A stretch of DNA of 64,000 bases from Amborella trichopoda (GCF_000471905.2 NW_006500010.1:1070799-1134798), one strand, 5' to 3'; shown: positions 48,077 through 60,600, numbered from the stretch's first letter. Notes: generated from the letters alone by a model not told the origin. Program-made: numbers and translations.

Positions 48077-48330
48077 TTTTTTTTTTTTTGGGTAAATCAG
48101 TGGGGGAGAAAGCCCCCCATTTTTTATTAATAAAAAAAAAACAAATTACAACTCATTATTTACAACCCTACAATATGGCAATTGTGTAGTATCATGAAGT
48201 AAAGTAAGATAAAAAAAGTCTGAAGGCTTAAATTGCCAAATAGTGGCCTTTGAAAAAATTGTAGTCTTTTTAGCAAGTGCATAAGCCACCACATTAGCCT
48301 CGCGGTTAACTGATAACTAAAAACTTTCTA
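48077..48330 (-). pseudogene. 5'-truncated LINE tail with RNase H-like end and poly(A)
   Basis: On the minus strand the sequence ends in GGGGGGCTTTCTCCCCC, a short spacer and a run of A (the T run at 48077-48089), as in 3' ends of plant LINEs. Upstream of that end, one open frame reads LSVNREANVVAYALAKK and continues to a stop. The REANxxAxxLAK signature is typical of the RNase H-like end of LINE ORF2-type proteins. It is heavily 5'-truncated, so it is a dead insertion. Confidence 0.65.
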
Positions 48331-48504
48331 TTAACTATATCAAATTTACAAAAGTAGGACTGATGTAATCCAATAAATTTATCCTCTTCTTCTTTTTCTT
48401 TTCTTTTTTTAACTTTAGAAATGTATCCTCTATACAAAACCCTCCAACATCTCATAGGAAGTCATAACGCCGTACAATTCTCCAACATATGGTATTTTAT
48501 AGGA

Positions 48505-49050
48505 TCCTGAATTGATAAGGAATGGAACGAGTTAATTTGGAGAAATAGTTTGATGGGGTAAGTTTGTTTAGATGGTAAAAAATTTAAAGCTAGAATCCTT
48601 CTTATTTTTTGGCAACTCTGGAATTTTAAAAAAAAAAGGAGCCTTGTATGGCCATTTATATGAGTTGTTAAAGGCATCCCGATCCTGAATTGATAAAAAA
48701 TAGAACGAGTTAATTTGGAGAAATAGTTTGACGGGGTAAGTTTGTTTAGATAGTAAAAATTTAAAAGCTAGAATCTTTCTTATTTTTGGGCTAACTTTGG
48801 AATTTTACAAAGAAAGGAGGTCCTGTAAGGACAAAGTTGTTACATGCATCCCATCCCCAACAGTTGTTACATGCATCCCCAACAGTCACAAGTTACATGA
48901 ACGCTCAACAGTTATTACATGCATCCCCAAATGGAACGAGTTAATCTGCAGAAATACTTTGATGGGGTAAGTTTGTTTAGATAGTAAAAATTTGGAAGCT
49001 AGAGTCCTTATTTTTGGGCTAACTCTGGAATTTTACAAAGAATAGAGGTG
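48505..49050. repeat. Three-copy repeat, ~178-bp period
   Basis: Copies begin near 48505, 48683 and 48931. They share GAACGAGTTAATYTGSAGAA, TTTGAYGGGGTAAGTTTGTT, AAGCTAGARTC and CTCTGGAATTTTA. Between copies 2 and 3 a short ACAGTTRTTACATGCATCCC minisatellite recurs (48835-48930). Confidence 0.85.
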
Positions 49051-49504
49051 CATCCCTAACAATTGTTACAAGCATCCCCAACAGTCACAAGTTAAATATA
49101 CGCTCTTAGTATAAAGTACACCATCAAGTCCCCCTCACCTTCATGAGAGTATACCATCTCCCTCACCTTTATACTGAGAGTATAAGACATGTAAATTCCT
49201 ATATTTAAATACCACTCAATCTACACTAGCCTTTTCAATGTGAGACTAAAACCTAAAGCTTTATCTTTCCACAAAATACAGCTTAGAAAAACTACAAACA
49301 ACTATATTGTTATTTTGATGTACACTCAAGTATTTTTCTAAATCAAAATACTTAACAAGTGCTAACCAGCGATGTGAAGATCCATGTACTACATGTTTGA
49401 ACTACGATTTGATGCGAGCAGCTGTGGATGATGAAACAACAAGAAGGGTCCCTCATGTTTGGCTTGGAGCGTATGGACAATGGCTCTGCTTGATTAGAGA
49501 GAGA

Positions 49505-49517
49505 GAGAGAGAGAGAT
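49505..49517. repeat. Short (GA)n tract
   Basis: A run of GA dinucleotides with nothing else of note around it. Confidence 0.8.
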
Positions 49518-49692
49518 TCTTAACTGGTCTGTCTACGAGCCTGTAATGGAGATGCATTTCTATGGTTTAGGCACATGTGAGATGCATTAGGGATACGATA
49601 TTTATCTAACAGTTTATGGTCTCAAACACTTTTTCTTTACCTCTTTTTGAAAGCTCACTATAGAAATATCTGGTGTTAAATAGGACGGTGCG

Positions 49693-50065
49693 GTTTGTAT
49701 AGAGCCTAGGCTCTAAACAATCAAATTAGAGCCTACCTTCAAATAGTGTCGAGATATGTAGTTTCAATATTGGAAATCTTTGTGATAGCCTTAAAATATA
49801 TTTTCATCTTTATTTATAAAATTTAAAGCTTAAAAATAAGTGTAGATCAACAGATCTATGAAAACTTGAATATCCTGAAAATTGACGGTCAAAAAATGCA
49901 TCACAAAATACACTATTTCCAAAACTTGAAATCCATGTTTTTTCACACGTCCATACATCTTGATGTCGAGATGATCAATTTGAGGATATTTGGGCTTCAA
50001 AACAACCTATTCTAAAGAAATTTTTGATGTAGGCTCTAATTTAATTATTTAGAGCATCGGCCTTA
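49693..50065 (+). mobile_element. MITE family A copy with ~35-bp terminal inverted repeats
   Basis: Left end AGGCTCTAAACAATCAAATT then AGAGCCTACCTTCAAA; the reverse complement of the right end reads ATGCTCTAAATAATTAAATT then AGAGCCTACATCAAA. The interior holds GTGTAGATCAACAGATCTAT, AAAATACACTATTTCC and GATGTCGAGATGATCAATTT. This is the best-preserved member of the family. Confidence 0.78.
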
Positions 50066-50116
50066 TATAAATGTTTCCCTAAATAGAATCCTACGGCACT
50101 TTGTTTTTAACATAAA

Positions 50117-50240
50117 AGGGGCACGCCATACAATTACATTCCCAGGAGGTCATCCATCTCAGAACTACTTTTGCCCAAGCAAGTTTAACGACATAAATTT
50201 GGTGGGTTTCAGTGCATTAGTATTGGTATGCTATATTTAG
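50117..50240 (-). pseudogene. 5S rRNA pseudogene
   Basis: Read on the minus strand, the stretch follows the plant 5S rRNA from end to end. It has GGTATG and ACCAATACTAATGCACTG near the start, the internal control region with AACTTGCTTGGGCAAAAG, then GGATGACCTCCTGGGAATG, and an end in CCCC followed by TTTTATG, like a Pol III terminator. Many substitutions, including inside the internal promoter, and small indels make it non-functional by appearance. It is a single copy outside any array, so it is either a stray retrocopy or the head of a 5S-derived SINE. Confidence 0.85.
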
Positions 50241-51129
50241 GAATGAGTTCAGAGGTAAGTGATCAGGATGGTCGTCACATTATGAAGTATTGACTTCCAT
50301 TCCTATAACAGGTAGATGATCCATCCCCATTGAATTACCCTAAGAGAAAAAAACAAAAACCAGTTTGGTCGTACCCACGTCACTTGTCATCATAATGATG
50401 CATCGTTTCTCATCATCTACTTAATATACAAACATATGTTGTGTCTTAAAGGCTAATAACATTTTCGACACTCGTATCAGTACCCAAAACTAGCAACTTA
50501 TACCTATCCTTATATCATAGCGATGCAATTTTATGAATATGTTGGGTTGGCTCCCCAAAAAGATGAGAAGCAAACCCCAATTTAGTCTCAATTCATGGGA
50601 AAGAGGGAACTGCTAACATGGAAAGAGCAGCATTGCTTTTAAGAAACTTTTGACTATAGCCAACCTCTTTTATGCTACTTATTTGAAATAGTAAGCCATC
50701 AAAGCTTCATATTCGAGGTCAGGAAGGGCTGCTGGAGAGAGAGAAGGAAGGGTTGCTAGAGAGAGAAGAATAAGATAGAGACTTTAGGAAAATGATGCAA
50801 ATTTAGAAAACCAAAGGAAAAGAAGAAAGAAAAAGAAAAGTATGCGGGGCAGGGGCTTGAATGACTTTTAACACATTCTATTCTCAAAAGCCCAAACATA
50901 TGGTCTACTCCTTTCCGTTTACGGGGCCCACATGTTTCTTAGTGGTCCCGTCCGAGCCCGGCGTCGCCATCAAGCCCGATCTATGTCGCAACTGGCAACG
51001 GCCTGGGATCTAACGTTGTGACAGCGCTCATACCTTCGATCTGTTTTTAAAATAATCTTAATTACCCAAACCCTACCCTCAGCCCTTGCAAAATACCAAA
51101 AAGCACCACTCCAGCCCGGGCGTTGCTCA

Positions 51130-51610
51130 AAAAACCCCCCCTCTAACCGTGGTTTTAGACGGTTTTCGTGATCGGTTGGATATTTTTTAAAAAAAATTAT
51201 AAATATTTTTTTTTAAATAAAAGATTTTATTTTTAATGTAATTTTTATTGTTTGTCATAATTATGGTAAATTTTGAAAAATTAATATTTTTGAAAGTTTT
51301 CAAAAAAAGAGGGAAAATTTGTAAAAATAAATAGAATTTTTTTCATTTCAAAATTTTTTAAAAATACCCTTTGGTACAGAGCAATTTTTTAAAATTTATT
51401 TTTCATTAATTTTCAACTTCATTTGGATGTGTTTTGTTTAATCATTCTTTAAGCATATTTTTTATATTTTATTTTATTTTTTTTGACACTTTTGTGGCCA
51501 CTCGGGATTTGTCCGGATAGAATGGTTGAACCATCAGGTTTACCGATTAGGCCGTTTGAATCGTTTCTAGGCCCAAATCCAATTAACTGTCCTGGTTTGA
51601 TTTTTCCTAT
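51130..51610 (+). repeat. Copy of dispersed repeat family B
   Basis: Starts TAACCGTGGTTTTAGACGGT and ends GGTTTACCGATTAGGCC, AATTAACTGTCC, GGTTTGATTTTTCC. The core carries TTTTCAACTTCATTTGGATG and TGTTTTGTTTAATCATT, as in the 15.5-kb copy. Confidence 0.75.
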
Positions 51611-52850
51611 AGTTGTTGCAACATATTGAGTTCCATTCCTATTACAGGTAAGTGACTTATTTCCCATTGAACTGCTTAAAGAAAAAAAAAATAAAAATAC
51701 AATAAGACCACTTGTACAAGCTGATCAAATTTAATCTTCACCATTAGATGTAAAATTAGGTAGATGTATTTATTTTATTGATTAAACTTAAATTTTAAAA
51801 TAAATTTTTTCGAACGCTATGATACACCCAAACTAATTTCAAATGGTCGTAAATAATTGGGACCTGCATCCCCAAAAAAAAAATTCATCAAATGTTCATC
51901 ATTAGGGAGTCGGCAGGGCTGAATGTTTGATTTACTGAACTCTGACTTGCAGTGAGGAGTATCACGTGCTTATTTTGTTTTAATGCTCCCCTCCATCCCT
52001 TCACACCAGGTGCTGGGCACGTGCGCACTGGCTTCTGGCCAAAGGAACCATCCAAAATGGCCATCAAATTTACAAGTATACCCTTCTCTTTCTCGGACTT
52101 CGATATTCAGGAAAAGTTGTTCCGGCATCAAGAAACTCTCAAATTGAAAATCTAAATAATTATTTCTAAGCATTCACAAATGTATCCGGTCTTACACCGT
52201 TTTGGAGTTTCAAATTTTATAACTAGGGACAAAAATAGATTTGCATGTCATCGAAGGAGTTTCTACTGTGCCGTTAACATATCAAAAAAAAAGAAAAAGA
52301 AAAAGAAAAGATGAGTAAAGAATTTGAGCGCCATAGATTCATTTTCTTGTAACTCCCAAAAAGGTGTACATCCGAACGACGTTTGAAGAAGTAAAATGAA
52401 TAGTGCAATTTTTTAAATAAAAAATCTATTTATTATTCTAGATTTGTGATAGCTATGACAAAATTATCAATCTTTAAAATTTTAGATCCAAAATCCATCT
52501 CTCAAATATATCTTAAAAAAAAGACATGTATTACATCAGCTAATGCACCAAATCCTCACCCCCGTTGCATTTCCCTTAATAGTAATAAAAATGATAATTG
52601 CATTTCCTTTGAGTGGACCATAGCATCCACTATCTGTGCTCAAGGCATTGAAGATGATCCCTGGTTCATCGCCATCATTAGCTTAAATCGTACGGTAGAT
52701 GGATCCTTTGTGCATAGTTTCCCATGCTCAAAATGTGCAGGGGTTAATTCATCTTCGCATACCATTTTTTGGAAGGGACGTTTCAGATATTTGGGAGAGT
52801 AGGGGGAGTGTTTATAACTCAAGAAACTTCCTTTGATCTCTCAAAAATTG

Positions 52851-53210
52851 TTTGATAGGGCTGCAGCCCTATCAAAATAAGTAAAGCCCCACCTTATGAT
52901 CCATCGAAAATTGCAATTCAGAAAGCGTTTGCATAAATCATTTTATCTTGAACATTATAGTTGTGAAATAAAAAAGGATTTCAAAGCTTTAAAAATAGTA
53001 TATATTGTAAAAACTTATTTAGATCATCTATTTCGATTTAAAAATAAATATTCATAGGTCCGGAAGATCTGAATTATTATTTGAGTTTTGAATCTCATAA
53101 TCAGTACTGAAAATTGATTTTAGAGCTATCATCAAGATTTTTTGTTATCAAAAGTAATTTTTTTACTAAGATTTGAGATGAAGCTTTATTATATTCTAAA
53201 AAAGCAGGGG
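52851..53210 (-). mobile_element. MITE family A copy headed by a perfect palindrome
   Basis: 52851-52876 is a perfect 26-bp palindrome centred on GGGCTGCAGCCC. It is followed by AAATAAGTAAAGCCCC, AAAATAGTATATATTG and GAAAATTGATTTTAGAGCTA, then the end GAGATGAAGCTTTATT. Matches the 40.5-kb and 62.4-kb copies in the same orientation. Confidence 0.68.
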
Positions 53211-53479
53211 CATTATAGACACCCCATCCTTTATTTATGAGTGCATGTACTATGCTGCTAGTAAATTGTATACCGACTCCCTTGGATTATATGATTTACC
53301 GAGGAATATTTTTTTTCCAAAATTTTGAAAACCTCCCAAAAATCATTACATGATTAGTTGAAAAAAAAAAAAAATTTATTTTAAGCTTTCGAATACTTAG
53401 ATCTCACGCTTCAAAAGATTAGACAGTTTCTATTGGATATTGAGGTCTTATGATTTGAAATCTTGTCATTGAGTTTTAA

Positions 53480-53790
53480 TAATGGAACCAGTTTCTATGT
53501 GTAGAAATGTGGGGTTCTTAATAAATTTATTTTTGAGATAGATCTTATGATTTTAATTTTTAAAGACATGTAATATCTATCATGAAGGTCATGAATATGA
53601 AAAAATAAATAAATTTAAAATTAGAAATAATATTCCTAGCAAGAAAACGTTTTGGGGCATTGGTTTCTATTATTTTTAGATATAAAACATCTACTTCCAT
53701 CCATCTTTAAGGTGCATGCTTTACATTTTTTGGACCGCATATATAGAAATGCGGTCCAGTCCGCATGAATCAATTTTCTTTTAAAAATTT
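53480..53790 (-). repeat. Copy of dispersed repeat family D with hairpin head
   Basis: Inverted relative to the 63.1-kb copy. 53732-53757 forms a hairpin with perfect 9-bp arms (GGACCGCAT / ATGCGGTCC). CATCCATCTTTAAGGTGCAT lies next to it, matching ATCCATCTTAAAGATGGATG at 63 kb. Confidence 0.65.
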
Positions 53791-54069
53791 ATATCCCTAA
53801 AATTTGTGGTCCTAAGGTTTTAACCGAGGGAGTAGATGGAGTGTGTGCACCCTCGGGAACATAATTTCTTCTAACATTTTTTACTAGAAGCGGAGGATAT
53901 GTTTGCAAATTAAATAAAAGTTAGTGTCCGTTTGATATCCTAAAGGAATAATGAGGGTTATTTTGGTCTTTTTTTCTCACTTTCAGAAAGAGTGCCACCT
54001 GGTTTATGGTGACGGAACCACCCAAAAATAGAATAAAAGGACAAAGAGAGAGAAAGTTGGCTCCGCGTG

Positions 54070-54123
54070 TAGAGAGAGAGAGAGAGAGAGAGGAGGGAGG
54101 GAGAGAGAGAGAGAGAGAGAAGA
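54070..54123. repeat. (GA)n tract entering an assembly gap
   Basis: GA/GGA repeats run into the N gap, and the same GA repeat resumes at 54563-54581. The gap was probably caused by this microsatellite. Confidence 0.9.
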
Positions 54124-54124
54124 T

Positions 54125-54562
54125 NNNNNNNNNNNNNNNNNNNNNNNNNNNNNNNNNNNNNNNNNNNNNNNNNNNNNNNNNNNNNNNNNNNNNNNNNNNN
54201 NNNNNNNNNNNNNNNNNNNNNNNNNNNNNNNNNNNNNNNNNNNNNNNNNNNNNNNNNNNNNNNNNNNNNNNNNNNNNNNNNNNNNNNNNNNNNNNNNNNN
54301 NNNNNNNNNNNNNNNNNNNNNNNNNNNNNNNNNNNNNNNNNNNNNNNNNNNNNNNNNNNNNNNNNNNNNNNNNNNNNNNNNNNNNNNNNNNNNNNNNNNN
54401 NNNNNNNNNNNNNNNNNNNNNNNNNNNNNNNNNNNNNNNNNNNNNNNNNNNNNNNNNNNNNNNNNNNNNNNNNNNNNNNNNNNNNNNNNNNNNNNNNNNN
54501 NNNNNNNNNNNNNNNNNNNNNNNNNNNNNNNNNNNNNNNNNNNNNNNNNNNNNNNNNNNNNN
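54125..54562. other. Assembly gap (438 N) just upstream of the ABHD17 gene
   Basis: A run of N ending about 100 bases before the start codon of the ABHD17-like gene. The core promoter of that gene may be hidden here. Confidence 0.98.
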
Positions 54563-54662
54563 GGAGAGAGAGAGAGAGAGAAGAATGATGAAGTTACAGG
54601 GTGTTTATGGCAAGTGTAAAGAAATGGGTTGCCGCAAATCTGGTTTTTAATGAGAGAGAGAA

Positions 54663-57600
54663 ATGGGGGGTGTTACTTCTTCTATTGCCGCCAAATTCGC
54701 CTTCTTCCCGCCAACTCCTGCAACTTACACCATACCCCAAGATGAAATCAGTGGTAAACTCCTCATTCCAGAGCTACCCAGATGGGACAATGTCGAAGTC
54801 ATGAAGCTCCATACCAGAAGAGGCCAGGAATTGGTGGCTGTCTATATAAGGAACCCAATGGCCAAGCTCACTCTTCTCTACTCTCATGGAAATGCAGCCG
54901 ACTTGGGGATGATGTTTGAGCTTTTTCTCGAACTGAGTCTTCGACTTGGAGTCAATTTAATGGGGTAATCCACCTATATTAGATTCCTTCTTTTAAAGTG
55001 ATGGAATTTATGTAGGTTTTCGTAACTCTGTATTTTGTTGGGTGAATTTTGTTCTTGTTTTTTGGTTATTTAAACCGGTTTTTATGATGCATATTTATTG
55101 GGTTTCTAGTTTTTTGTTCCTAACTTAATTTTGGGCTAATGTGTATTTGAATTTTGGTTGTATAACCTGTTGTTGATTTTGCGACTGTGTAACTGAGTTT
55201 TTCTTGCGTTTTAATTTAGTTTATTTGATTTTATTTTTTTTATTCCACGATTTTGTACCGTATTGTTGGGTCCTCTGAATTTTCTCATTCTCCAATTATA
55301 AAATTGAGTTGTAGATTGATAAAGTTTTTAAACGTGGCCTCCGTATCGCAACGGTGAGTGAACTCCATTTCCGAGGCAGAGAATTTTGTCTGGTTCCAGC
55401 TTAAAGACCCCTATTGACTGGCCCTTGAATTCATCGTCTAATATTTTTATGATTTATTCTTGTTGTTTTGAAAGCTCTTTTGGTTCAAGTTTTGGAAAAT
55501 TATATAATAAGACCATTTACCTTTGCTACAAGCAAGTTAGAATCACCTTTGGTCATTGGATGTGAATTGGGCTGCTGGTGTCGTGCCATTAACCGGGGTC
55601 AAAGTCTAGAAATTTTTTTTGAAAACTTAGTCACACACTCTAAGCCATGTAATATCTGACTGTTAGGGATAATTGTGACCTCTTTATACGAAACATCAAC
55701 GGTCTTATAGCATACAACCCCTTAAGTTTTTATAATTTTAGCGGTGTCTATTGGATATTATTTCTGTGACTATCTATTTGAGAGACTGTAACTGAACTTA
55801 ATGTTCTGTGAAGTAGTCCTGAACAAAAATTTGATATCTGTTTGTGGATTCATAGAATGAAGTTTGAGTTGGACAATGCATATACTGTACTTTCATTAGG
55901 AAAGTTAGTGTCACTGTTTGAGTTAATGTAATGTAAATTTCTTTATCTTTTATATTATAAGAAGAAAAATAATTGCTTACCATGAAAGCAGCCTGGATAG
56001 TTCACTTTATTTTCTTCACATATTGGGCTTTGTTGTGATGTGACAGTATGGTCATTGTTGAGGTTGTATTTACATGCTATCCCCAGGTGATGTTTTGCTA
56101 TTGCATCAGTTTCAAAGGCTAACCATTCTTAGTTTTCTTAATGTTTTTTAATTTTGACAATTTGTGGAATGATGATAATTGATATTCTTGCCTTAAAGAA
56201 TGAATGTTCTTATTTTTACTATTCTCCTTTTTACTCTCCTTTTCATTATATTTCTTTTATCTTTTATTTCACAAATGCATGCAGATAAATTTTCCTGCCG
56301 AGAATCTCCAAATTCTTGTACTCTTTTGTTATATGTTTTGCACCTCATATTAACTCTACCTCTGTTTGTTGCGGCATATCCTTGGACAAGTCTAGAAAAT
56401 AGAGAAAAGGAGTTAAACATTTGTTTCTCTTTTTATTTCTTTTCTTTAAAGAAAATTCAGGTTGATTCACTAACGAATCTTACAAAGACCACTGACACTT
56501 TCTTCCTTTTTCTATACTGTGGATTCATGGTGATGGGAACACACTCATATTCATATACAACTATAGTTGGAACATGCTTGAGGTTGAATCTTTTCCTAAA
56601 TCATGATCAAGGACGTCCTTCAGCTTCCCTTTCTATATCAAAGACAGAAGAGTAAGTGTGGCATGGAGTGATAAAAATGTGGGATCTGACATGCCCCAAC
56701 ATTTTTCAGAATAGTTACTTCCTACCCCCAAGACTTGAATAAAATAAAATTCCCACACTAAGATATGTTAGGACCTCGGATTCTGTGTTAGATATCTAAA
56801 TTCATATTGATGGAATTTGCATTTGCCATTATTGGCCTCGTTAACATATTTGAAGTTTTGCGTCACACATTTATCCCAGGATCCTACTTCTCAGAATGTC
56901 ATAATGTTAAGGTTGGCTCCCTTTATCAGTTCGAATGAGGATCTATATGTAGTGTTACTATTACCTGGGGATCCTTTGATCATTCATCAAGGAACCCAGT
57001 CTTTTTGTATAGAGGTAAACAGATGCTTAGTCTATTTAGCCTGATTTCACATGTATGCATGATCCTCTCTTAAATGAAGATACTTGATCCCTCCAATCCC
57101 ATCCACCACCATGATATGCTAAAAATGGGGTTTCCATGTACGATCATCTCATTTGGGATTGGGAATGGAACCTCCTATATTTGGGGTGCATGACCTTTCC
57201 CGTTCGAATGCCTCTATTAGGTCACGAGGGAGTTGGAGTAGCCAAACCCGTAATTACTTCCTGAGAGAATGTAAGGAGATGGCAGTGCATGGGAACGTGG
57301 CCTTAGGCTAGAAGTTAGGGCACTCACACAGTTGTGAATGAGATGTATTTTTGGAAAATGTGCATGCTATAGTAGGCAGCAATAAAGTTAACATCTAAGG
57401 GTACTCCATTAGGATAGATATTCTGCTCCACAACTGATATATGAAGACAAATACCAGAGTTTAATCACTTGCAAAGCTACAATAGAATAACAATTAAGAC
57501 CCATCTGGACGCACTTCATGAACAAAACGACATCTCAATTCTATGTTCTTCATGCACATGTGGAATGTTGTGTTATATGCTGATGTAATAGAGCTCATTT

Positions 57601-60600
57601 TGTGACTTGGAGGTCCCACACAGGAAACAATGGCTAGCCCTTATAAAATCTCCAGCTATAACAGTCTGTCCATGTTCTTTGACAAAAATTCTCATCTTTA
57701 CTCTACGTAATTGTATCGATCTGTAAGTTCTTCTTTTAAGAATCATTAGATATAATCTCCAAAGATTCCATTCATTATGAACTGATTGTTTAGGGATCTC
57801 CAATGCTGCAGTATCTCTATATTATGTGGCAATGCTGCGCTATTTCTATCTATTTTATCTGGCAGAAACTGTTGGAGTAGGTCTCTCTAATGCTTATTTG
57901 ATGCTCCATAGTTTTGCCCTCTAATAAATACTTCAGTCTTGACCTATAAGGTACATATCAATTTTGGTTAAATAACAAGAACTTGTGTTGCAGGTATGAC
58001 TATTCGGGCTATGGGCAGTCTACTGGAAAGGTGTGACATTGATATCAACATGCTTATAAACATTATATGTGACATATGCAAATTTTTCTGTAGTAGTAAC
58101 CTTTTTTGCTCTTTGGAATCTGACCCTGCTTCTGAATTTCATGTGACATAGCCCAGCGAGTGCAACACCTATGCAGATATCGAAGCAGCATATAACTGCC
58201 TCAAGGATCAGTATGGAATAAGAGATGAGGATTTAATCTTATATGGGCAGTCTGTTGGGAGTGGCCCAACTTTGGATCTGGCTTCACGCCTTCCTAATTT
58301 GCGAGCGGTGGTTTTACATAGCCCTATACTTTCTGGATTAAGAGTAATGTGCACAGTCAAGCGCAGTTACTGGTTTGATATATACAAGGTATGGTTGGAC
58401 TGAAGTATTTCAGGCTTCTTTTTGCAAGTACTGCCCTTTCTGTGGGCAATGATTTAACCATTGGTCAGTTTCTCTATGTGCAGAACGTTGACAAAATTGG
58501 CTTAGTGAATTGTCCAGTTCTAGTTATACATGTAAGGATGACATACCTATTTCTCTATGACATTTGAAGTTTTGTTTTGTCTCACTAAATTGGTTTCTTC
58601 TTTTATGGGAATGCTACATTTCAGAACCAAATACTCTAGTGTAACAAATCATTGTTTTTCGTAAAATTAGAACTGCATTATTATTTCTCGTCACCTAAAC
58701 TATGTAATTTCAAGCAAAATTTCCCAAGATAGTTCGACTTCAAGCCTTTTGTCAGGGCACTTTCCAAGATGTTGTAACTATTATTAGTATCCCTAGTCTG
58801 GAGACTCATAAAAATTGTGAACTTAACTGGCATCATATCTGCACGCCTCATAGTGGTCCTATCCTGATACTAATGTCAAAACCCTCAATTGGATTCTTAT
58901 TGGAAAGAAAGACATATAACAGTAATCTGGATTCCTTAGGTATATAAAAAGAGATATTGTGTACATGAGCAGGTGGCATGTGAGATAAATTGCATTGCAT
59001 GGATGATCTGCTCCTGATGTTCATGGACTGTGAAATCACAACTCGTTGATTTGGGTCTAGATGTTTTCAAATATCAAGAGCCAGTATATTTCACAATCAT
59101 GAGTTTAAGGTTTCACATTTTGCACGAAAGTAATGATGCTGTTTGGTTCTTGATCTGAACAGTCTAATTTCAACTCTTTAACATTTTATATTCCCCAACT
59201 TGTCTTTATATGTTGTAGGATTGCGATCATCCTATGAATCTCATTCACAAGTCTTTTAGCTCATAAATCTCACTAGATCTCATAGTAGCAAATTTGCAAG
59301 TGCAATAGTGTGTAATAGCAATGCATCTACATAACAAACAAGCTAGAGCACGTCTCAAGTAGGCCTTAAGGAGACATCATCTTCGCTTCAAGCATGCATA
59401 GGTCCTCGTCTCGCGATTCATACTCTGACCACCTTCAAATTGAATGCTAAATAGCCATTCAATGTGTCTTGTAGTCATAAGTCTTGTGAAGATGTTCTGC
59501 AACCTGCAATACGGAGGAAACATATCGAAGTTACAAAATCTGAAGGTCAACTTGATTAGTTTTCGAATGACATGTAAACTCACATGCAGTTTTGATAACA
59601 CTAAATGCAAATAGTTTAATTTATTCCATTTGTTTGTTAAGACTTGTAATGATTTTGGTACTTATTAATGATGATGTTCTGATTGGGGTTGAGTAAACTA
59701 CCATTCCTTTGCTCAAGAAGCTTCCTTAATTACAGTTATCATTTGGGGTATATCATTTATGAAGAAATTCTTGGATTTTGGATCTACAAATTCAGTAGCT
59801 GAGTTTTTCTTTGTGAATTTAACTCTTCCGTTGACCAGCATGCTCAGCTGATCAGCTTAGGAGGGTTTAAAAAGATGAATGATTATATAGTACTTCTTAT
59901 GTTCCCCCACATTCTTTATTTCTTCCTTTTTGTTTGGTAAGTTGGGCTCAAACCCAGAAACTCAAGACTTTAACAAGTTGACCCCATTGCAACAAAATGG
60001 GCAATCATGTTCACTTCCAACAGAGTGTCTATATACATTTTTCCATGCAGTCTAGTGTGCATGACTTTAACTAATTTTAGAAATTTCCCTGATGATAGTT
60101 CAAAAGATCCAAGTACTTAGATTCTGGAAGATCTTGATAGAATTTCCTTTGGCAAAGTGAGCAGGTAGATTCCAAAACAAATGACAGAGCTTCAGACAAG
60201 TAAACCATTGCATTAACCAAAATTCTACAATCTTTTTAATCAGGTGCCAAACTATTATCCACTTTACAAGATTATATGGATGTTCAGCATTGATTTCATG
60301 ACATCTACAAGGGAAAAGACGTTCCACTCAAGTGGATCACAATATTACCTTGCTGAAATGGAGCGCAATGTGATATAGGATCACTGATCCAGAAACACTT
60401 ATGATCTATAGCAGAACACTGGCCCCAGTGGCTGTTTTTGGACAAACAATGATGCCTGGTACTGCTCTTCTAGAGTTCTTGACTGGTGCAACCCTGGAAA
60501 CCTTATCCATGTTGAGCTTTTATATGAAGAAAAACAGAGAAAAATGTGTTCAGTTTATTTTGAGAAAACAAAGCAAGTAAAGAAAGAAATATAAGAGATG

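Larger units (their letters stand above)
39853..54124. other. Large repeat-rich intergenic region upstream of PP2C and ABHD17
   Basis: The PP2C and ABHD17 genes diverge from this ~14-kb stretch. I find no intact gene. Contents given separately: four family A copies or fragments, a decayed Copia element, families B, C and D, a LINE tail, a 5S pseudogene and several tandem duplications. 50600-51060 is gene-free with a GC-richer patch (50920-51010) of unknown role. 51620-52440 is AT-rich with nothing recognised. Confidence 0.6.

Noticed and set aside
48835-48930. Short regularly spaced ACATGCATCCC units resembling a CRISPR array
   Set aside because: Units are too short, spacing is irregular, and the host is a plant; it is a minisatellite within a larger tandem repeat.
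54006-54650. Open frame across the second gap
   Set aside because: An artefact of the N run plus GA-repeat translation (Arg-Glu repeats).
55335-55415. tRNA-like or SINE-head sequence (ATCGCAACGGTGAG ... GGTTCCAG)
   Set aside because: Box A and box B resemblance is weak and no cloverleaf with a proper acceptor stem can be drawn.
56200-56655. 151-codon open frame inside ABHD17 intron 1
   Set aside because: It starts within intron sequence, is dominated by T-rich hydrophobic codons, has no recognisable domain and no promoter or splice context.
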